A stretch of DNA of 64,000 bases from Limnocylindrus sp040397235 (GCA_040397235.1 JBBAWH010000002.1:186001-250000), one strand, 5' to 3'. Positions 1-8,656 are shown, counted from the stretch's first letter. The notes: generated by a model not told the origin, from the sequence alone. Made by a program: numbers and translations.

Positions 1-1019
1 CGAACACCGCCATTGCGCAGGCGTTCTACAACGCGCAAGAGGGTGTGAAGCGACTGGCCACCGAAACTGGTGCAGGGCAGTGGGGCACTTCGCTCGCATT
101 CGCTGGCGCCATGTTCGGCCTGGAGATCAAGGTCTACCAGGTGCGAGGGAGCTACGACGCGAAGCCGTATCGCCGCATCCTGATGGAGACGTACGGCGCA
201 TCGGTAGTTGCAAGCCCGAGCCCCGACACGAACTACGGTCGTTCAGTGCTCGCTTCAGACCCGCACACGACCGGTTCGCTTGGAATGGCGATCAGTGAGG
301 CGGTCGAAGATGCCGCCACGCGTGATGACACCAAGTACGCGCTCGGCTCGGTGTTGAATCATGTGCTGCTGCACCAGACGGTGATCGGCCAAGAGGTGCA
401 GCTGCAGCTCGAAATGGCGGACGTGGAGCCCGACATCTTGGTCGGCTGCACTGGCGGCGGATCGAACTTTGCCGGATTCACCTTCCCGTTCTTGGGAGCC
501 GCCTTCCGTGGCGGCCGCAAGGTGCGGGTGATTGCGGCGGAGCCGACGGCGGCACCATCGCTAACGCGCGGCATCTATGCGTATGACTATGGCGACACGG
601 CGCATATGGCCCCAATGGTGAAGATGCACACGCTCGGTTCGGCCTTCATGCCCGATCCGATCCACGCCGGTGGGTTGCGATACCACGGCATGGCCCCGCT
701 GGTCTCGCTCCTGAAGGAGAAGGGTGCCATCGAAGCGGTCGCCATTTCGCAACGCGAAACCTTCGAACGCGGTGTGGAGTTCACTCGCGCAGAGGGGATC
801 CTGCCAGCGCCAGAGGCGAACCACGCCATTGCGGCGGCGGTTCGTGAGGCGCTGATCGCCAAGGCCGAGGGGAAGGAGACCGTGATTGTCTTCAACAATT
901 GCGGGCACGGCTTCCTCGACCTGGCGGCGTATGAGAACTACCTCGCTGGCAAGCTCGAGGACTTGAGCCTTGAGCAGAGCAAGATCGAGGCTGCGCTCAG
1001 CGACCTTCCAAAGCTGTAA
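1..1019 (+). CDS. TrpB-like PLP enzyme (TrpB2 type), 5'-truncated by the window
   Basis: C-terminal part of a tryptophan synthase beta-chain-like, PLP-dependent enzyme. The frame is already open at base 3 and reads NTAIAQAFYN, the segment that follows the PLP lysine (HKxNTA) in this family, so the gene starts upstream and the lysine itself lies just outside the window. The internal GTG at 45 is not the real start. Seen inside: ETGAGQWG, the phosphate-binding glycine run GCTGGGSNF and the C-terminal NNCGHGFLDL. TrpB2-type enzymes make tryptophan from indole and serine. Whether this copy acts in biosynthesis or indole salvage cannot be told, because no trpA is visible here. A DUF1015 gene follows 20 bases later. 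Confident in the family, less so in the exact substrate. Confidence 0.9.
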   Translation, partial: NTAIAQAFYNAQEGVKRLATETGAGQWGTSLAFAGAMFGLEIKVYQVRGSYDAKPYRRILMETYGASVVASPSPDTNYGRSVLASDPHTTGSLGMAISEAVEDAATRDDTKYALGSVLNHVLLHQTVIGQEVQLQLEMADVEPDILVGCTGGGSNFAGFTFPFLGAAFRGGRKVRVIAAEPTAAPSLTRGIYAYDYGDTAHMAPMVKMHTLGSAFMPDPIHAGGLRYHGMAPLVSLLKEKGAIEAVAISQRETFERGVEFTRAEGILPAPEANHAIAAAVREALIAKAEGKETVIVFNNCGHGFLDLAAYENYLAGKLEDLSLEQSKIEAALSDLPKL

Positions 1020-1039
1020 CGCAGCGGCTTTAGACGCTC

Positions 1040-2230
1040 ATGGCGAACGTACGACCCTTCCGGGCGACGCGCTACGCGCGCGAGCAGATTGATGCGCTCC
1101 TGAGTCCGCCGTATGACGCGGCAGAGGCAGAGGTCATTCAACGCTTGCGCGCGAGCGAGCCGCTCAACTCGGCGGCACTCGACGCGTCGAACTCCCCCGA
1201 AGAGTCCGCGGCACTCTGGCAAGACTGGCGCAAAAGCGGCGTGCTGATCGACGAAGCCGAGCCTGCGATCTACCTGTACGAAGGGGTCAGCGAGAGCGGC
1301 GTCACTATGCGCGGCATCTTCGCCGCGGTGCCAGTTGGCGCATACGGACCAGCGACTGGCGTGTATGGGCACGAGCGCACCCTCGATGCACCACGCGCAG
1401 GCAGGCTGGCACTGCTCGCGGCAACGCGCGCGAACCTGTCGCCGATCCTGCTGCTGCGCGCGGGGGGCGCGACCACATTTAGCACCGCGTTTGCGCAGGT
1501 TGCAGCGGGTCAACCAGTAACGCGCACAACGGCACCCGATGGCACGCGTATTCAGCTCTGGCACGTAGCGCCAGAGAGCGATGCAGGTCGCGCCTTGCTG
1601 GACTGGGCATCTGGCGCCCCGCTGATCATTGCCGACGGGCATCACCGCTATGAAGCAGCGCGCGAATATGCCGAGCGCCACGACGGCCCTGCGGCCACGA
1701 TGGGCCTCATCGTTGAGGCCGATGGTGCTGGCCCAACGCTGCACGCCACCCACCGAATCCTGCGCGGGTACGAGAGCGAGCGATTCCTAACCGCCCTTCG
1801 CGCGAGCAGCGACGTAGTCACTGTTCAGGCAGCTGACCTGGCTGATGCGGCAGAGCAATTCTCCGAAGCGCACCGCGGCGAGCGAGCGGAGTTTGCGCTC
1901 TGCGCCAATGGAGTGGCGCACCTTATCACGCTGGCGCCAAGCCAACAGGCGCAGCCGATCACGCAGCGGGTGGAGGATCTACTTCGATCTCTCCTTGGAA
2001 TCACAAAGGCGGATATTGCCGGCGGGGCGCTACGCTACGAGCGACGAGTAACTGACGCAGTTGAAGCATCACGCACCGAAGGAGTAATCACTATGCTCCT
2101 TCCGCCAGAGCGAGCGGAACTCGTGACATCGATGGCACTCGCACAACAGGTGATGCCCCAGAAGGCGACGCACTTCTCGCCGAAGCCAGCAACGGGGCTG
2201 CTCTTTCTATCGCACGACCAGAACGCGTAA
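1040..2230 (+). CDS. DUF1015 family protein
   Basis: 396-residue soluble protein of the DUF1015 family (COG4198), which is widespread and has no firmly established reaction. Family hallmarks seen are the N-terminal VRPFRATRY, the PPYD segment near residue 24, and IADGHHRYEAA about mid-protein, the most conserved block, which looks like an active-site loop. The sequence is colinear and ends at the length expected for the family. It starts 20 bases after the TrpB-like gene and probably shares its transcript, since no good -10 box sits at the usual 6-7 base distance. Function not assigned. Confidence 0.88.
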   Translation: MANVRPFRATRYAREQIDALLSPPYDAAEAEVIQRLRASEPLNSAALDASNSPEESAALWQDWRKSGVLIDEAEPAIYLYEGVSESGVTMRGIFAAVPVGAYGPATGVYGHERTLDAPRAGRLALLAATRANLSPILLLRAGGATTFSTAFAQVAAGQPVTRTTAPDGTRIQLWHVAPESDAGRALLDWASGAPLIIADGHHRYEAAREYAERHDGPAATMGLIVEADGAGPTLHATHRILRGYESERFLTALRASSDVVTVQAADLADAAEQFSEAHRGERAEFALCANGVAHLITLAPSQQAQPITQRVEDLLRSLLGITKADIAGGALRYERRVTDAVEASRTEGVITMLLPPERAELVTSMALAQQVMPQKATHFSPKPATGLLFLSHDQNA

Positions 2231-2265
2231 GAGGCGGAGGCTAGCTCCGGCGCTTCGCGAGCGGT

Positions 2266-2757
2266 CTAGAGGGCGTCGTTATACGTCCAGACGTCGAGCG
2301 CGTCTAGATCAAGCGTGGTGTTGCCGTTCGCGGCGAGTGCGCCGGCGATCTGAGCGCGATGCTCAGTGGCGTGGTGCACCGCCTGGTTCACGAGCACCCA
2401 GCGCGGTACGGAGATCTCTTCACCGCCGTACGAGATCCAGGTGATGATCTCGTCGCCGGTGAGCTGCGCACCCGCACGGAGCTTGGCGTCGGCAACCTTG
2501 ACGGCGGCCGCGAGGGCTTCGAGATCGGCGATGGTGGTGGGGAGCTCGCGCTTCTCGGCGCGCGGCTCGCCGTGCATTCGCTGCGCGTAGTTCTCGGCGG
2601 CGGTCACCAAATGATGCGCGATGGCGCCAACACTCCAATCAGAGCCTGGCGAGGTGAAGGCGAGCGCTTCAACAGGGAGTGCCGCAAGCACCGTGAACAT
2701 CTGAGTGTTTGCCCAGGCCATGTGCTCCAGGCTGCGGTTCAGGGCGATGTTTTCCAT
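2266..2757 (-). CDS. DinB-like four-helix protein
   Basis: 163-residue protein of the DinB/YfiT-like superfamily, four-helix bundles that often hold a metal with three histidines and in some members act as thiol-dependent transferases (mycothiol or bacillithiol). Seen: WSVGAIAHHLVTAAENY near residues 41-57, with the first histidine pair, and QAVHHATEHRAQI near residues 125-137, with the HxxxH that completes such a site. Fully soluble, with no signal peptide. It is convergent to the DUF1015 gene. Substrate unknown. A TATCCT box lies 6 bases before the ATG. Confidence 0.85.
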   Translation of the reverse strand: MENIALNRSLEHMAWANTQMFTVLAALPVEALAFTSPGSDWSVGAIAHHLVTAAENYAQRMHGEPRAEKRELPTTIADLEALAAAVKVADAKLRAGAQLTGDEIITWISYGGEEISVPRWVLVNQAVHHATEHRAQIAGALAANGNTTLDLDALDVWTYNDAL

Positions 2758-2763
2758 GGCGGG

Positions 2764-2769
2764 AGGATA
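2764..2769 (-). promoter_or_regulatory. -10 box of the DinB-like gene (leaderless)
   Basis: Reads TATCCT on the minus strand and ends 6 bases before the ATG at 2757, so transcription would begin at or beside the start codon. No -35 box is evident. Confidence 0.5.
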
Positions 2770-2790
2770 GCCGAGCGCGATCGGGTTGGG

Positions 2791-3960
2791 CTAGCGGGCG
2801 AGTGATCGCCGCAGGGCGAGAATGACAGCAGAGAGGGCAACCGCGGCGAGCGATGCGATCAAGACGCCAATCTTGGCAGCACCAAGTGATGCCTCGTTAG
2901 TGAAGGCGAGCTCACTAATGAGCAGCGAAACAGTAAAGCCGATCCCTCCAAGTGCCCCAACAAGGGCAATGTCGATCCAGCGCATGCCCGCCGAGAGCTT
3001 CGCCCCCAGCGCGGTTGCAAGCCGGGCGGCGAGGAGGATGCCGATTGGCTTACCCGCAACAAGGCCAACAAGTACGCCGAGCAGAATTGGCGAACCGGTC
3101 ACCGCCTCGATATTGATAGAGCGAAGGTCAACTGCAGCGGCGAAGAGGGCGAAGAGTGGCACGGCGATCGCCGCACTAATGGGATGGAAGCGTTCCGTTG
3201 CGCGGTCTACGGGTGCATCTTGCTCGCCAGGATCTTTCTTGACGCGCATCAGTAGCCCGAGGGCAACGCCCGCGATTGTTGGATGAATCCCAGCACTATG
3301 CACGGCGTACCAGGTGCCGAGTGCAAGGGGCACGTAGATGAGCGGTGAGGTGATGCGTTGCCGCTGCGCAATCGCGAATAGTGCCAACAGCAACGCTGCG
3401 ACGGCGAGCCACTCTACGTGCAGGCTCGCGGAGTAGAAGAGTGCGATCACTAGAATCGCTCCGAGATCATCAACCACCGCCAGTGTCAGCAGGAAGGTGC
3501 GCACGCCAGTGGGCAGTCCGCGACCGAGCACCGCGAGCACTGCGAGGGCGAAGGCGATATCTGTGGCCATCGGAATACCCCAGCCGCTGAGCGCATCAGG
3601 CGCACCGCCCTGATTGATTGCGAAGTAGAGGAGCGCTGGAACGATCATCCCGCCGAGTGCTGCGGCAACCGGTAGGGCCGCCTGGCGCGGCTTCGAGAGT
3701 GTGCCCACCACAAGTTCATGCTTGAGCTCGCAGCCGATCACGAAGAAGAAGATGGCGAGCAACCCATCCGCGGCCCACTCCTGCACGGTGAGGTTCAGAT
3801 GGAGCGCGTCGCTGCCGATCTGCGTCGTGGCAACGGCGCGCAGCACCTCTGAGAGGGGGCTGTTGGCCAGAGCGATGCCGATGAGGGCCGCAGCGATCAG
3901 CAGCGCACCGCCTACGGTCTCGCTACGAAGAAAGAGCTGCATGCGCTCTCGAGTGTCCAT
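2791..3960 (-). CDS. nhaA: NhaA-type Na+/H+ antiporter
   Basis: 389-residue inner-membrane antiporter that exports sodium in exchange for protons. The protein is almost entirely hydrophobic segments. Seen: GGALLIAAALIGIALANSPL at the N-terminus, IFFFVIGCELKHELVVG, and the region MATDIAFALAVLA followed by LTLAVVDDLGAILVIA, which carries the adjacent aspartates of the ion-binding site (DD in VVDD). The start at 3960 (MDTRERMQ) is chosen over an in-frame ATG at 4038 because it gives the family's usual length and because TACGAT lies 6 bases upstream. Divergent from the VanZ-like gene across a 66-base gap that holds a run of nine G. Confidence 0.95.
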   Translation of the reverse strand: MDTRERMQLFLRSETVGGALLIAAALIGIALANSPLSEVLRAVATTQIGSDALHLNLTVQEWAADGLLAIFFFVIGCELKHELVVGTLSKPRQAALPVAAALGGMIVPALLYFAINQGGAPDALSGWGIPMATDIAFALAVLAVLGRGLPTGVRTFLLTLAVVDDLGAILVIALFYSASLHVEWLAVAALLLALFAIAQRQRITSPLIYVPLALGTWYAVHSAGIHPTIAGVALGLLMRVKKDPGEQDAPVDRATERFHPISAAIAVPLFALFAAAVDLRSINIEAVTGSPILLGVLVGLVAGKPIGILLAARLATALGAKLSAGMRWIDIALVGALGGIGFTVSLLISELAFTNEASLGAAKIGVLIASLAAVALSAVILALRRSLAR

Positions 3961-3966
3961 ACGTGC

Positions 3967-3972
3967 ATCGTA
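3967..3972 (-). promoter_or_regulatory. -10 box of nhaA (leaderless)
   Basis: TACGAT on the minus strand, 6 bases from the ATG at 3960. It supports this start over the longer one. No -35 box stands out. Confidence 0.5.
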
Positions 3973-3989
3973 TCGCCTGTGGGGGGGGG

Positions 3990-4019
3990 TTGGCGGAAAC
4001 GGAGCCCGTTCAGTAAAAT
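3990..4019 (+). promoter_or_regulatory. Promoter of the VanZ-like gene
   Basis: TTGGCG (3990-3995), 18 bases, then TAAAAT (4014-4019), 7 bases before the ATG at 4027. One of few promoters here with a recognisable -35 box. It lies right after the G9 run at 3981-3989. Confidence 0.55.
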
Positions 4020-4026
4020 CCCACAC

Positions 4027-4611
4027 ATGCTGGCGCAATGGGACTGGACGGGGATCATCGGGGGGCTGATTAGCTTCCTCGTCGTGCTGTTTGTGCAGCA
4101 GTCGCAGCGCATCTATCGATCCCGTGGAACGACGGTGAGCACCATCGCGTTTGCCGCCCTCGTCGCCTACGTTTGGGCGCCGTTTGGATTCCCCAACTCT
4201 GATTGGTCACGTGCACCGCTCGGCAGCGATGTGATTCGCCTGATTCCATTCGTGAACTTTGATCCTGCTCTTCTGCAAACGCAGTGGTTGCTGATGCAGG
4301 TGAGCATGGGAGCATCAACGTTCCTGCTGGCGACTCTCGCCCTCTACGGAGATGCCAGGCGGGCGGCCTTTGCCCTCATCGGCATCATGGCGGTGGGTCT
4401 CGAGGTCAGCCAGGGGTTCTCGAATTACTTCTCGAGCCCAGTGCCGCCCTATCGAATCGACGTGCACGACATCATGGCGCGAGCAGCCGGGGCACTGGCT
4501 ATCTATTTCGTACTGAAGGTCACTGCCGCGATCTGGCGTGTTCGGGTCAGCCCCACCCCTCGCAAGAGCAGCCTCTTTGGCTTCATCGACGGGGTCACGC
4601 GCCGCATTTAG
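4027..4611 (+). CDS. VanZ-like membrane protein
   Basis: 194-residue membrane protein of the VanZ-like family, named after the teicoplanin-resistance accessory protein. Most members have no known biochemical role. Seen: four to five hydrophobic segments and the family's polar signature, VNFDP after the second segment, EVSQGF near the middle, and YRIDVHDIMARAAGALAIYF, equivalent to the R-x-x-D-x-x-D motif before the last helix. Start set at ATG 4027 (MLAQWDW), which has a promoter at leaderless distance. An in-frame ATG at 3979 would put G-rich promoter DNA into the protein. Single gene, divergent from nhaA. Confidence 0.82.
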   Translation: MLAQWDWTGIIGGLISFLVVLFVQQSQRIYRSRGTTVSTIAFAALVAYVWAPFGFPNSDWSRAPLGSDVIRLIPFVNFDPALLQTQWLLMQVSMGASTFLLATLALYGDARRAAFALIGIMAVGLEVSQGFSNYFSSPVPPYRIDVHDIMARAAGALAIYFVLKVTAAIWRVRVSPTPRKSSLFGFIDGVTRRI

Positions 4612-4839
4612 CGGTTGCGAGACGTTGCAGTAACGACCTCCACGCGTAGGCGATACGATATCCATGTGACCGCAGCTGATCTCATTGCCCAAACCGCTGG
4701 CGAGCCGAGCATCTGTCGATGCCCGTCGCTCTCCTTCGGGCCGTCCTGCGTGCGCTGAGGCGATCGCAACCAGGGACCAAACGGCAGAGGGGGCGGCGGA
4801 TGTAGTCCACAACCCACCATATAGCTGGAGGTACCCGAC
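4612..4839 (+). other. 228-base leader before cysK, no known RNA family recognised
   Basis: Unusually long non-coding stretch for this window. It contains a short hairpin (GCATC-TGTC-GATGC, about 4708-4721), a G+C-rich region with further pairing potential, and ends in GGAGG (4827-4831), 8 bases before the cysK ATG. It could be a 5' leader controlling the cysteine operon. I looked for T-box (GGTGGNACC) and SAM riboswitch signatures and did not find convincing ones. Confidence 0.3.
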
Positions 4840-5829
4840 ATGACAGTTCAGAACCCAGAAATCTTCTCTGACAACGCCATCACGATTGGCGGCACGCCAC
4901 TCGTGCGCCTGAACCGCGTCACCGACGGCGCCGCCGCAACGGTGCTTGCCAAGGTTGAGGGGCGCAACCCTGCCTACTCCGTGAAGTGCCGCCTCGGCAC
5001 CGCCATGGTGCTCGACGCCGAGAAGCGCGGTGTGCTGAAGCCAGGCAATGAGATCGTGGAGCCAACGAGCGGCAATACCGGCATCGCCTTGGCGATGGTT
5101 GGTGCGGCACGCGGCTACAAGGTCACCCTCACCATGCCCGACACCGTCAGCATTGAGCGACGCAAGCTGATCGTTGCCTACGGCGCAACGCTCATCCTTA
5201 CAGAAGGGGCGAAGGGAATGCCAGGTGCGATCGCGAAGGCGGAAGAGATTGCCGCATCGGATCCTGCACGCTACGTACTGCTGCAGCAGTTCAAGAACCC
5301 AGCCGGCCCAGCGATTCATGAGTCGACCACTGGTCCAGAGATCTGGGCAGACACCAATGGGAAGGTCGACATCTTCGTTGCAGGGAGTGGCACCGGCGGC
5401 ACCATTACTGGCGTCGCTCGCTACTTTAAGAAGGGCCTCGGTAAGGCGGTGCACATCGTTGCCGTTGAGCCCGCCACCAGCCCAGTCATTGCGCAGCGCA
5501 TTGCTGGTCAGCCAAATCAGCCAGCACCGCACAAGATTCAAGGGATCGGGCCAGGATTCGTTCCTGACATCCTTGATATCTCGCTGATCGATCAGGTTGA
5601 GTCTGTGACGAACGAAGAGGCGATCTCGATGGCGCGTCGCATTGCCCGCGAAGAGGGGATCCTCGTTGGCATCTCGTGCGGTGCTGCCGCACACGTTGCG
5701 CTGAAGTTGGCGCACCTGCCAGAGAACGCCGGGAAGACGATCGTGGTGGTACTGCCAGATTCGGGCGAGCGCTACCTGAGCACCGCGCTCTACGAGGGGC
5801 TCTTTGATGCCAGCGGCATCGCTCTGTGA
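4840..5829 (+). CDS. cysK: Cysteine synthase A (O-acetylserine sulfhydrylase)
   Basis: 329-residue cytosolic PLP enzyme that makes L-cysteine from O-acetylserine and sulfide. Seen: NPAYSVKCR with the PLP lysine at residue 49, the substrate loop PTSGNTG at 75-81, the phosphate-binding GSGTGGTITG at 182-191, and GISCGAAAH near the C-terminus. Length is normal for the family. ATG 4840 is preceded by GGAGG at 8 bases. The stop overlaps the GTG of cysE by four bases, so the two enzymes of the last cysteine steps are translationally coupled and may form the CysK-CysE complex known in other bacteria. The 228-base leader may carry regulation. Confidence 0.97.
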   Translation: MTVQNPEIFSDNAITIGGTPLVRLNRVTDGAAATVLAKVEGRNPAYSVKCRLGTAMVLDAEKRGVLKPGNEIVEPTSGNTGIALAMVGAARGYKVTLTMPDTVSIERRKLIVAYGATLILTEGAKGMPGAIAKAEEIAASDPARYVLLQQFKNPAGPAIHESTTGPEIWADTNGKVDIFVAGSGTGGTITGVARYFKKGLGKAVHIVAVEPATSPVIAQRIAGQPNQPAPHKIQGIGPGFVPDILDISLIDQVESVTNEEAISMARRIAREEGILVGISCGAAAHVALKLAHLPENAGKTIVVVLPDSGERYLSTALYEGLFDASGIAL

Positions 5830-6716
5830 GTTCTGACGCAACCGATCTAAGTCGCGCGCTTACCGCCGCCGACGCTGCCCTTGCGGGTGGCGCGGTGGCG
5901 GCGGGCGACCGCCCATCGCGTGGCGAGATTGCCCGTGTGTTGGCTGAACTTCGCGCGGCACTCTTCCCACGCGAGCTCGGCGTTGCGGCCGATGGCGATG
6001 CGGCGGTTGCCGCGCATCTCACCGCGGCGCTCGCCGGCCTGCGCGAGCAGATCCGACGCTGCACGGTGCTGTTCGCCGCCGAGCGACCAGGTGAGGGGCT
6101 CGCCCCTGATCAGGTCGATCGCGTCACGAGCGCATTTGCGGCCGAGCTTCCCGCGATTCGCACACTGATTGAGGGAGATATCGCCGCGGCGTTTGCGGGA
6201 GACCCTGCAGCACGCAGCCGCTCAGAGATCCTGCACGGCTACCCAGGCGTGCGCGCGATGATCGATCACCGCATGGCGCACCTTCTCTACACGTTGAGCG
6301 TGCCACTGCTGCCGCGCATTGCTTCGGAGGCGGCACACTCCGCAACGGGGATCGACATTCACCCCGGCGCAACGATTGGCGAGCGCTTTTTCATTGACCA
6401 CGGCACTGGTGTGGTGATCGGCGAGACGGCGATCATCGGCAGTGGCGTGCGCCTCTATCAGGGCGTCACCCTTGGCTCCAAGAGCTTCCCGAGGGGTGAA
6501 GACGGCAACCTGGTGAAGGGCCAGCCGCGCCACCCGATCATTGAAGACGATGTGGTGATCTACTCCGGGGCGACCGTCCTGGGTCGCATCACCGTTGGGC
6601 GCGGTTCAACGATCGGCGGCAACGTATGGCTGACCAAGAGTGTTCCGGCTGGGAGCCAACTTTCGCAGGCACGCGTGCGCACCGACGAGCTGGCAGCCGA
6701 CGGTTCGGGGATCTAG
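5826..6716 (+). CDS. cysE: Serine O-acetyltransferase
   Basis: 296-residue enzyme that acetylates L-serine with acetyl-CoA to give O-acetylserine, the substrate of the preceding CysK. The N-terminal 150 residues form a helical domain. From about residue 175 comes the left-handed beta-helix of hexapeptide repeats: GIDIHPGATIGERFFIDHGTG, VVIGETAIIGSGV and GATVLGRITVGRGSTIGGN. DHGTGVVIGE holds the catalytic histidine and aspartate region. Longer at the N-terminus than the compact type, like the EpsC/SAT forms. The GTG start lies inside the cysK stop (GTGA). An apparent -10 for the next transcript begins 12 bases after its stop. Confidence 0.95.
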   Translation: MSSDATDLSRALTAADAALAGGAVAAGDRPSRGEIARVLAELRAALFPRELGVAADGDAAVAAHLTAALAGLREQIRRCTVLFAAERPGEGLAPDQVDRVTSAFAAELPAIRTLIEGDIAAAFAGDPAARSRSEILHGYPGVRAMIDHRMAHLLYTLSVPLLPRIASEAAHSATGIDIHPGATIGERFFIDHGTGVVIGETAIIGSGVRLYQGVTLGSKSFPRGEDGNLVKGQPRHPIIEDDVVIYSGATVLGRITVGRGSTIGGNVWLTKSVPAGSQLSQARVRTDELAADGSGI

Positions 6717-6728
6717 CCCTCGGCGGGA

Positions 6729-6734
6729 TAGAAT
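6729..6734 (+). promoter_or_regulatory. -10 box (leaderless) before the ABC exporter and its 18-codon leader ORF
   Basis: TAGAAT, 6 bases before ATG 6741. That ATG opens an 18-codon frame rather than the exporter itself. Confidence 0.5.
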
Positions 6735-6740
6735 CCCGCC

Positions 6741-6797
6741 ATGCCCACAGGTCTTCTATTGATGAACACACCCGCCCGCGTCGCCGTGCCCGCATGA
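6741..6797 (+). CDS. Possible 18-residue leader peptide upstream of the ABC exporter
   Basis: Reads MPTGLLLMNTPARVAVPA and stops at TGA 6795-6797. The stop shares four bases (ATGA) with the exporter's ATG at 6794. Its own ATG sits exactly 6 bases after TAGAAT, the same layout as other leaderless genes in this window, so a transcript starting here would begin with this small frame and translate the exporter by coupling. The peptide resembles no known protein. It could simply be a translational on-ramp for a gene without a Shine-Dalgarno sequence. Speculative until ribosome profiling or N-terminal data are seen. Confidence 0.4.
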   Translation: MPTGLLLMNTPARVAVPA

Positions 6798-8656
6798 GTG
6801 GCGGCATGGGTCCTGGGCGCGGTGGCCATATGTTCGGTGGCGACGCGAGCGGCCCAACGAAGCCGGCTGGGGCGGCACTGCCGCTGCTACGACGAGCGGC
6901 GAAGTTCTTCGGGCCATATCGAGGGCGACTCAGCGTTATTGGGCTCGCCATCCTCGGGTCGAGCATCTTGGGGCTTGCCAACCCGTACCTCTTAAAGCTC
7001 CTCATCGACGAGGCGATTCCACAGCGCGATCTTGGCCTGCTGGCGCTCTACGCCGGGCTGATGGTGGTGGTGCCGATCATCAACGGCGGCATCGGGCTCG
7101 CCCAGGCGTGGCTCACCGCCTCTGTTGGTCAGTTCGTGATGCGCGACCTGCGCAATGCGCTCTTCACCCACGTGCAGTCGATGCCGATCCGCTTCTTCTC
7201 AGAGACGCGCACCGGTGAGATTCAGAGCCGCCTCACCAACGACGTGTCGGGGGTGCAGTCGGTCGTCAGCGACGCGGCGGCGAACCTCGCCTCAAGCATT
7301 GCCATCGTCGCCTCAACGTTGGTGGCGATGACGATCATTGACTGGCGCCTCACGGCAGTAAGCGTTGCCGTTGCGCCGCTCTTCCTCTTCTTGAGCTCAA
7401 AAGCCTCAGCGGCCCGCCGCAAGGCGAGTGGCGAGGTACAGACGGCGCTCGCCGACCTCACGGCAATTGCCGAAGAGCACCTCTCCGTGGGCGGCGCACT
7501 CTTGGCGAAATCATTCGGTCGCTCTGAGGCTGGTGCCGAGCGCTTCACTCAACGCTCCGACGAGCTCGCCACGCTGCAACTCCGCCAAGCACTCACCGGC
7601 CGCTGGGTTGGCGTGGTGGTGCAGGTGGTCTTCAGCGGCATTCCAGCGCTGGTCTACTTCGCTGCCGGTTCACTCTCTGTTGCTGGCGCACCAGATGCTC
7701 CGACGATCGGTGACATCGTCGCCTTCACCACGCTGCAGAGCCGACTCTTCTTCCCACTCGCCTCACTGCTCGGTCTGCAGGTCGAGATCGGTGGAAGCCT
7801 CGCACTCTTCGAGCGGATCTTTGCCTACCTCGATCTGGTTCCAGAAATCGTCGATTCACCGAACGCGATCACGCTGACACGTGCGGGCGTTCGCGGGCAG
7901 GTCACCGTGCACGAGGTGAGCTTCCGCTACCCGGCGCCGCCAGCAGGGCAGGGTCGGCAGAGGCGTGATTCCTTCGGCCTAACCAACATCTCGTTCACCG
8001 CCGAGCCAGGGAGCCTCACCGCTCTCGTTGGCCCATCGGGTTCAGGAAAGAGCACGATCTTGAGTTTGATTCCGCGCTTCTGGGATGTGAGCGCGGGCTC
8101 AGTGCAACTCGATGGCGTGGATGTGCGCGGGATCAAGCTGCGGTCACTCGGCGAGATGATCGGCGTTGTGACGCAAGAGACGCACCTGCTGCACGCGAGC
8201 ATTCGCGACAACTTGCTCTATGCGCGCCCAGAGGCGACCGACACACAGATCCTCGCAGCACTTGCGGGTGCATCGCTGGCGGAACGTATCAAGGAGCTGC
8301 CGCAGGGGCTCGACACTGTCGTGGGCGAGCGCGGCTACAAACTCTCCGGTGGCGAGCGTCAGCGTCTGGCCATTGCCCGTGTGCTCTTGAAAGACCCACC
8401 AATCCTCTTGCTTGACGAGGCGACCTCGGCACTCGACTCGGTCTCGGAGCGTCATGTGCAGCAGGCACTTGAGCGCGCCATGGCGGGCCGCACCACCATC
8501 GCCGTGGCGCACCGGCTGAGCACCGTCTCGTCAGCAGATCAGATCATCGTCTTGGACCACGGCGCTATTGTGGAGCGCGGTCGACACGAGGAGTTGCGCT
8601 CAAAGGGCGGCCTCTACGCCGAACTCGCGGCGGTGCAGTTCGGGCTACACGCGTAG
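6794..8656 (+). CDS. ABC transporter, fused membrane and ATPase domains (ABCB/MsbA type)
   Basis: 620-residue half-transporter exporter. An N-terminal Gly/Met-rich stretch leads into six membrane helices (about residues 40-330), then a nucleotide-binding domain: Walker A GPSGSGKST, Q-loop in VVTQETHL, signature LSGGERQRLAIAR, Walker B ILLLDEATSALD and the H-loop in VAHRLST. Such proteins work as homo- or heterodimers. No partner half-transporter is adjacent, so a homodimer is likely. Substrate unknown. Start set at ATG 6794 (MSGGMGPG), which overlaps a short upstream frame. An open frame extending upstream to 6626 would run into cysE and is rejected. Location after cysK-cysE might hint at a thiol compound, but that is weak. 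Confidence 0.93.
   Translation: MSGGMGPGRGGHMFGGDASGPTKPAGAALPLLRRAAKFFGPYRGRLSVIGLAILGSSILGLANPYLLKLLIDEAIPQRDLGLLALYAGLMVVVPIINGGIGLAQAWLTASVGQFVMRDLRNALFTHVQSMPIRFFSETRTGEIQSRLTNDVSGVQSVVSDAAANLASSIAIVASTLVAMTIIDWRLTAVSVAVAPLFLFLSSKASAARRKASGEVQTALADLTAIAEEHLSVGGALLAKSFGRSEAGAERFTQRSDELATLQLRQALTGRWVGVVVQVVFSGIPALVYFAAGSLSVAGAPDAPTIGDIVAFTTLQSRLFFPLASLLGLQVEIGGSLALFERIFAYLDLVPEIVDSPNAITLTRAGVRGQVTVHEVSFRYPAPPAGQGRQRRDSFGLTNISFTAEPGSLTALVGPSGSGKSTILSLIPRFWDVSAGSVQLDGVDVRGIKLRSLGEMIGVVTQETHLLHASIRDNLLYARPEATDTQILAALAGASLAERIKELPQGLDTVVGERGYKLSGGERQRLAIARVLLKDPPILLLDEATSALDSVSERHVQQALERAMAGRTTIAVAHRLSTVSSADQIIVLDHGAIVERGRHEELRSKGGLYAELAAVQFGLHA

Noticed and set aside
4612..4839. T-box or SAM riboswitch upstream of cysK
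   Set aside because: The conserved T-box antiterminator element and SAM-I core were not found; only generic hairpins are seen.
4315..5841. Long open frame on the minus strand opposite cysK
   Set aside because: It is antisense to a clear cysK and has no recognisable domain; long antisense frames are expected in high-G+C genes.
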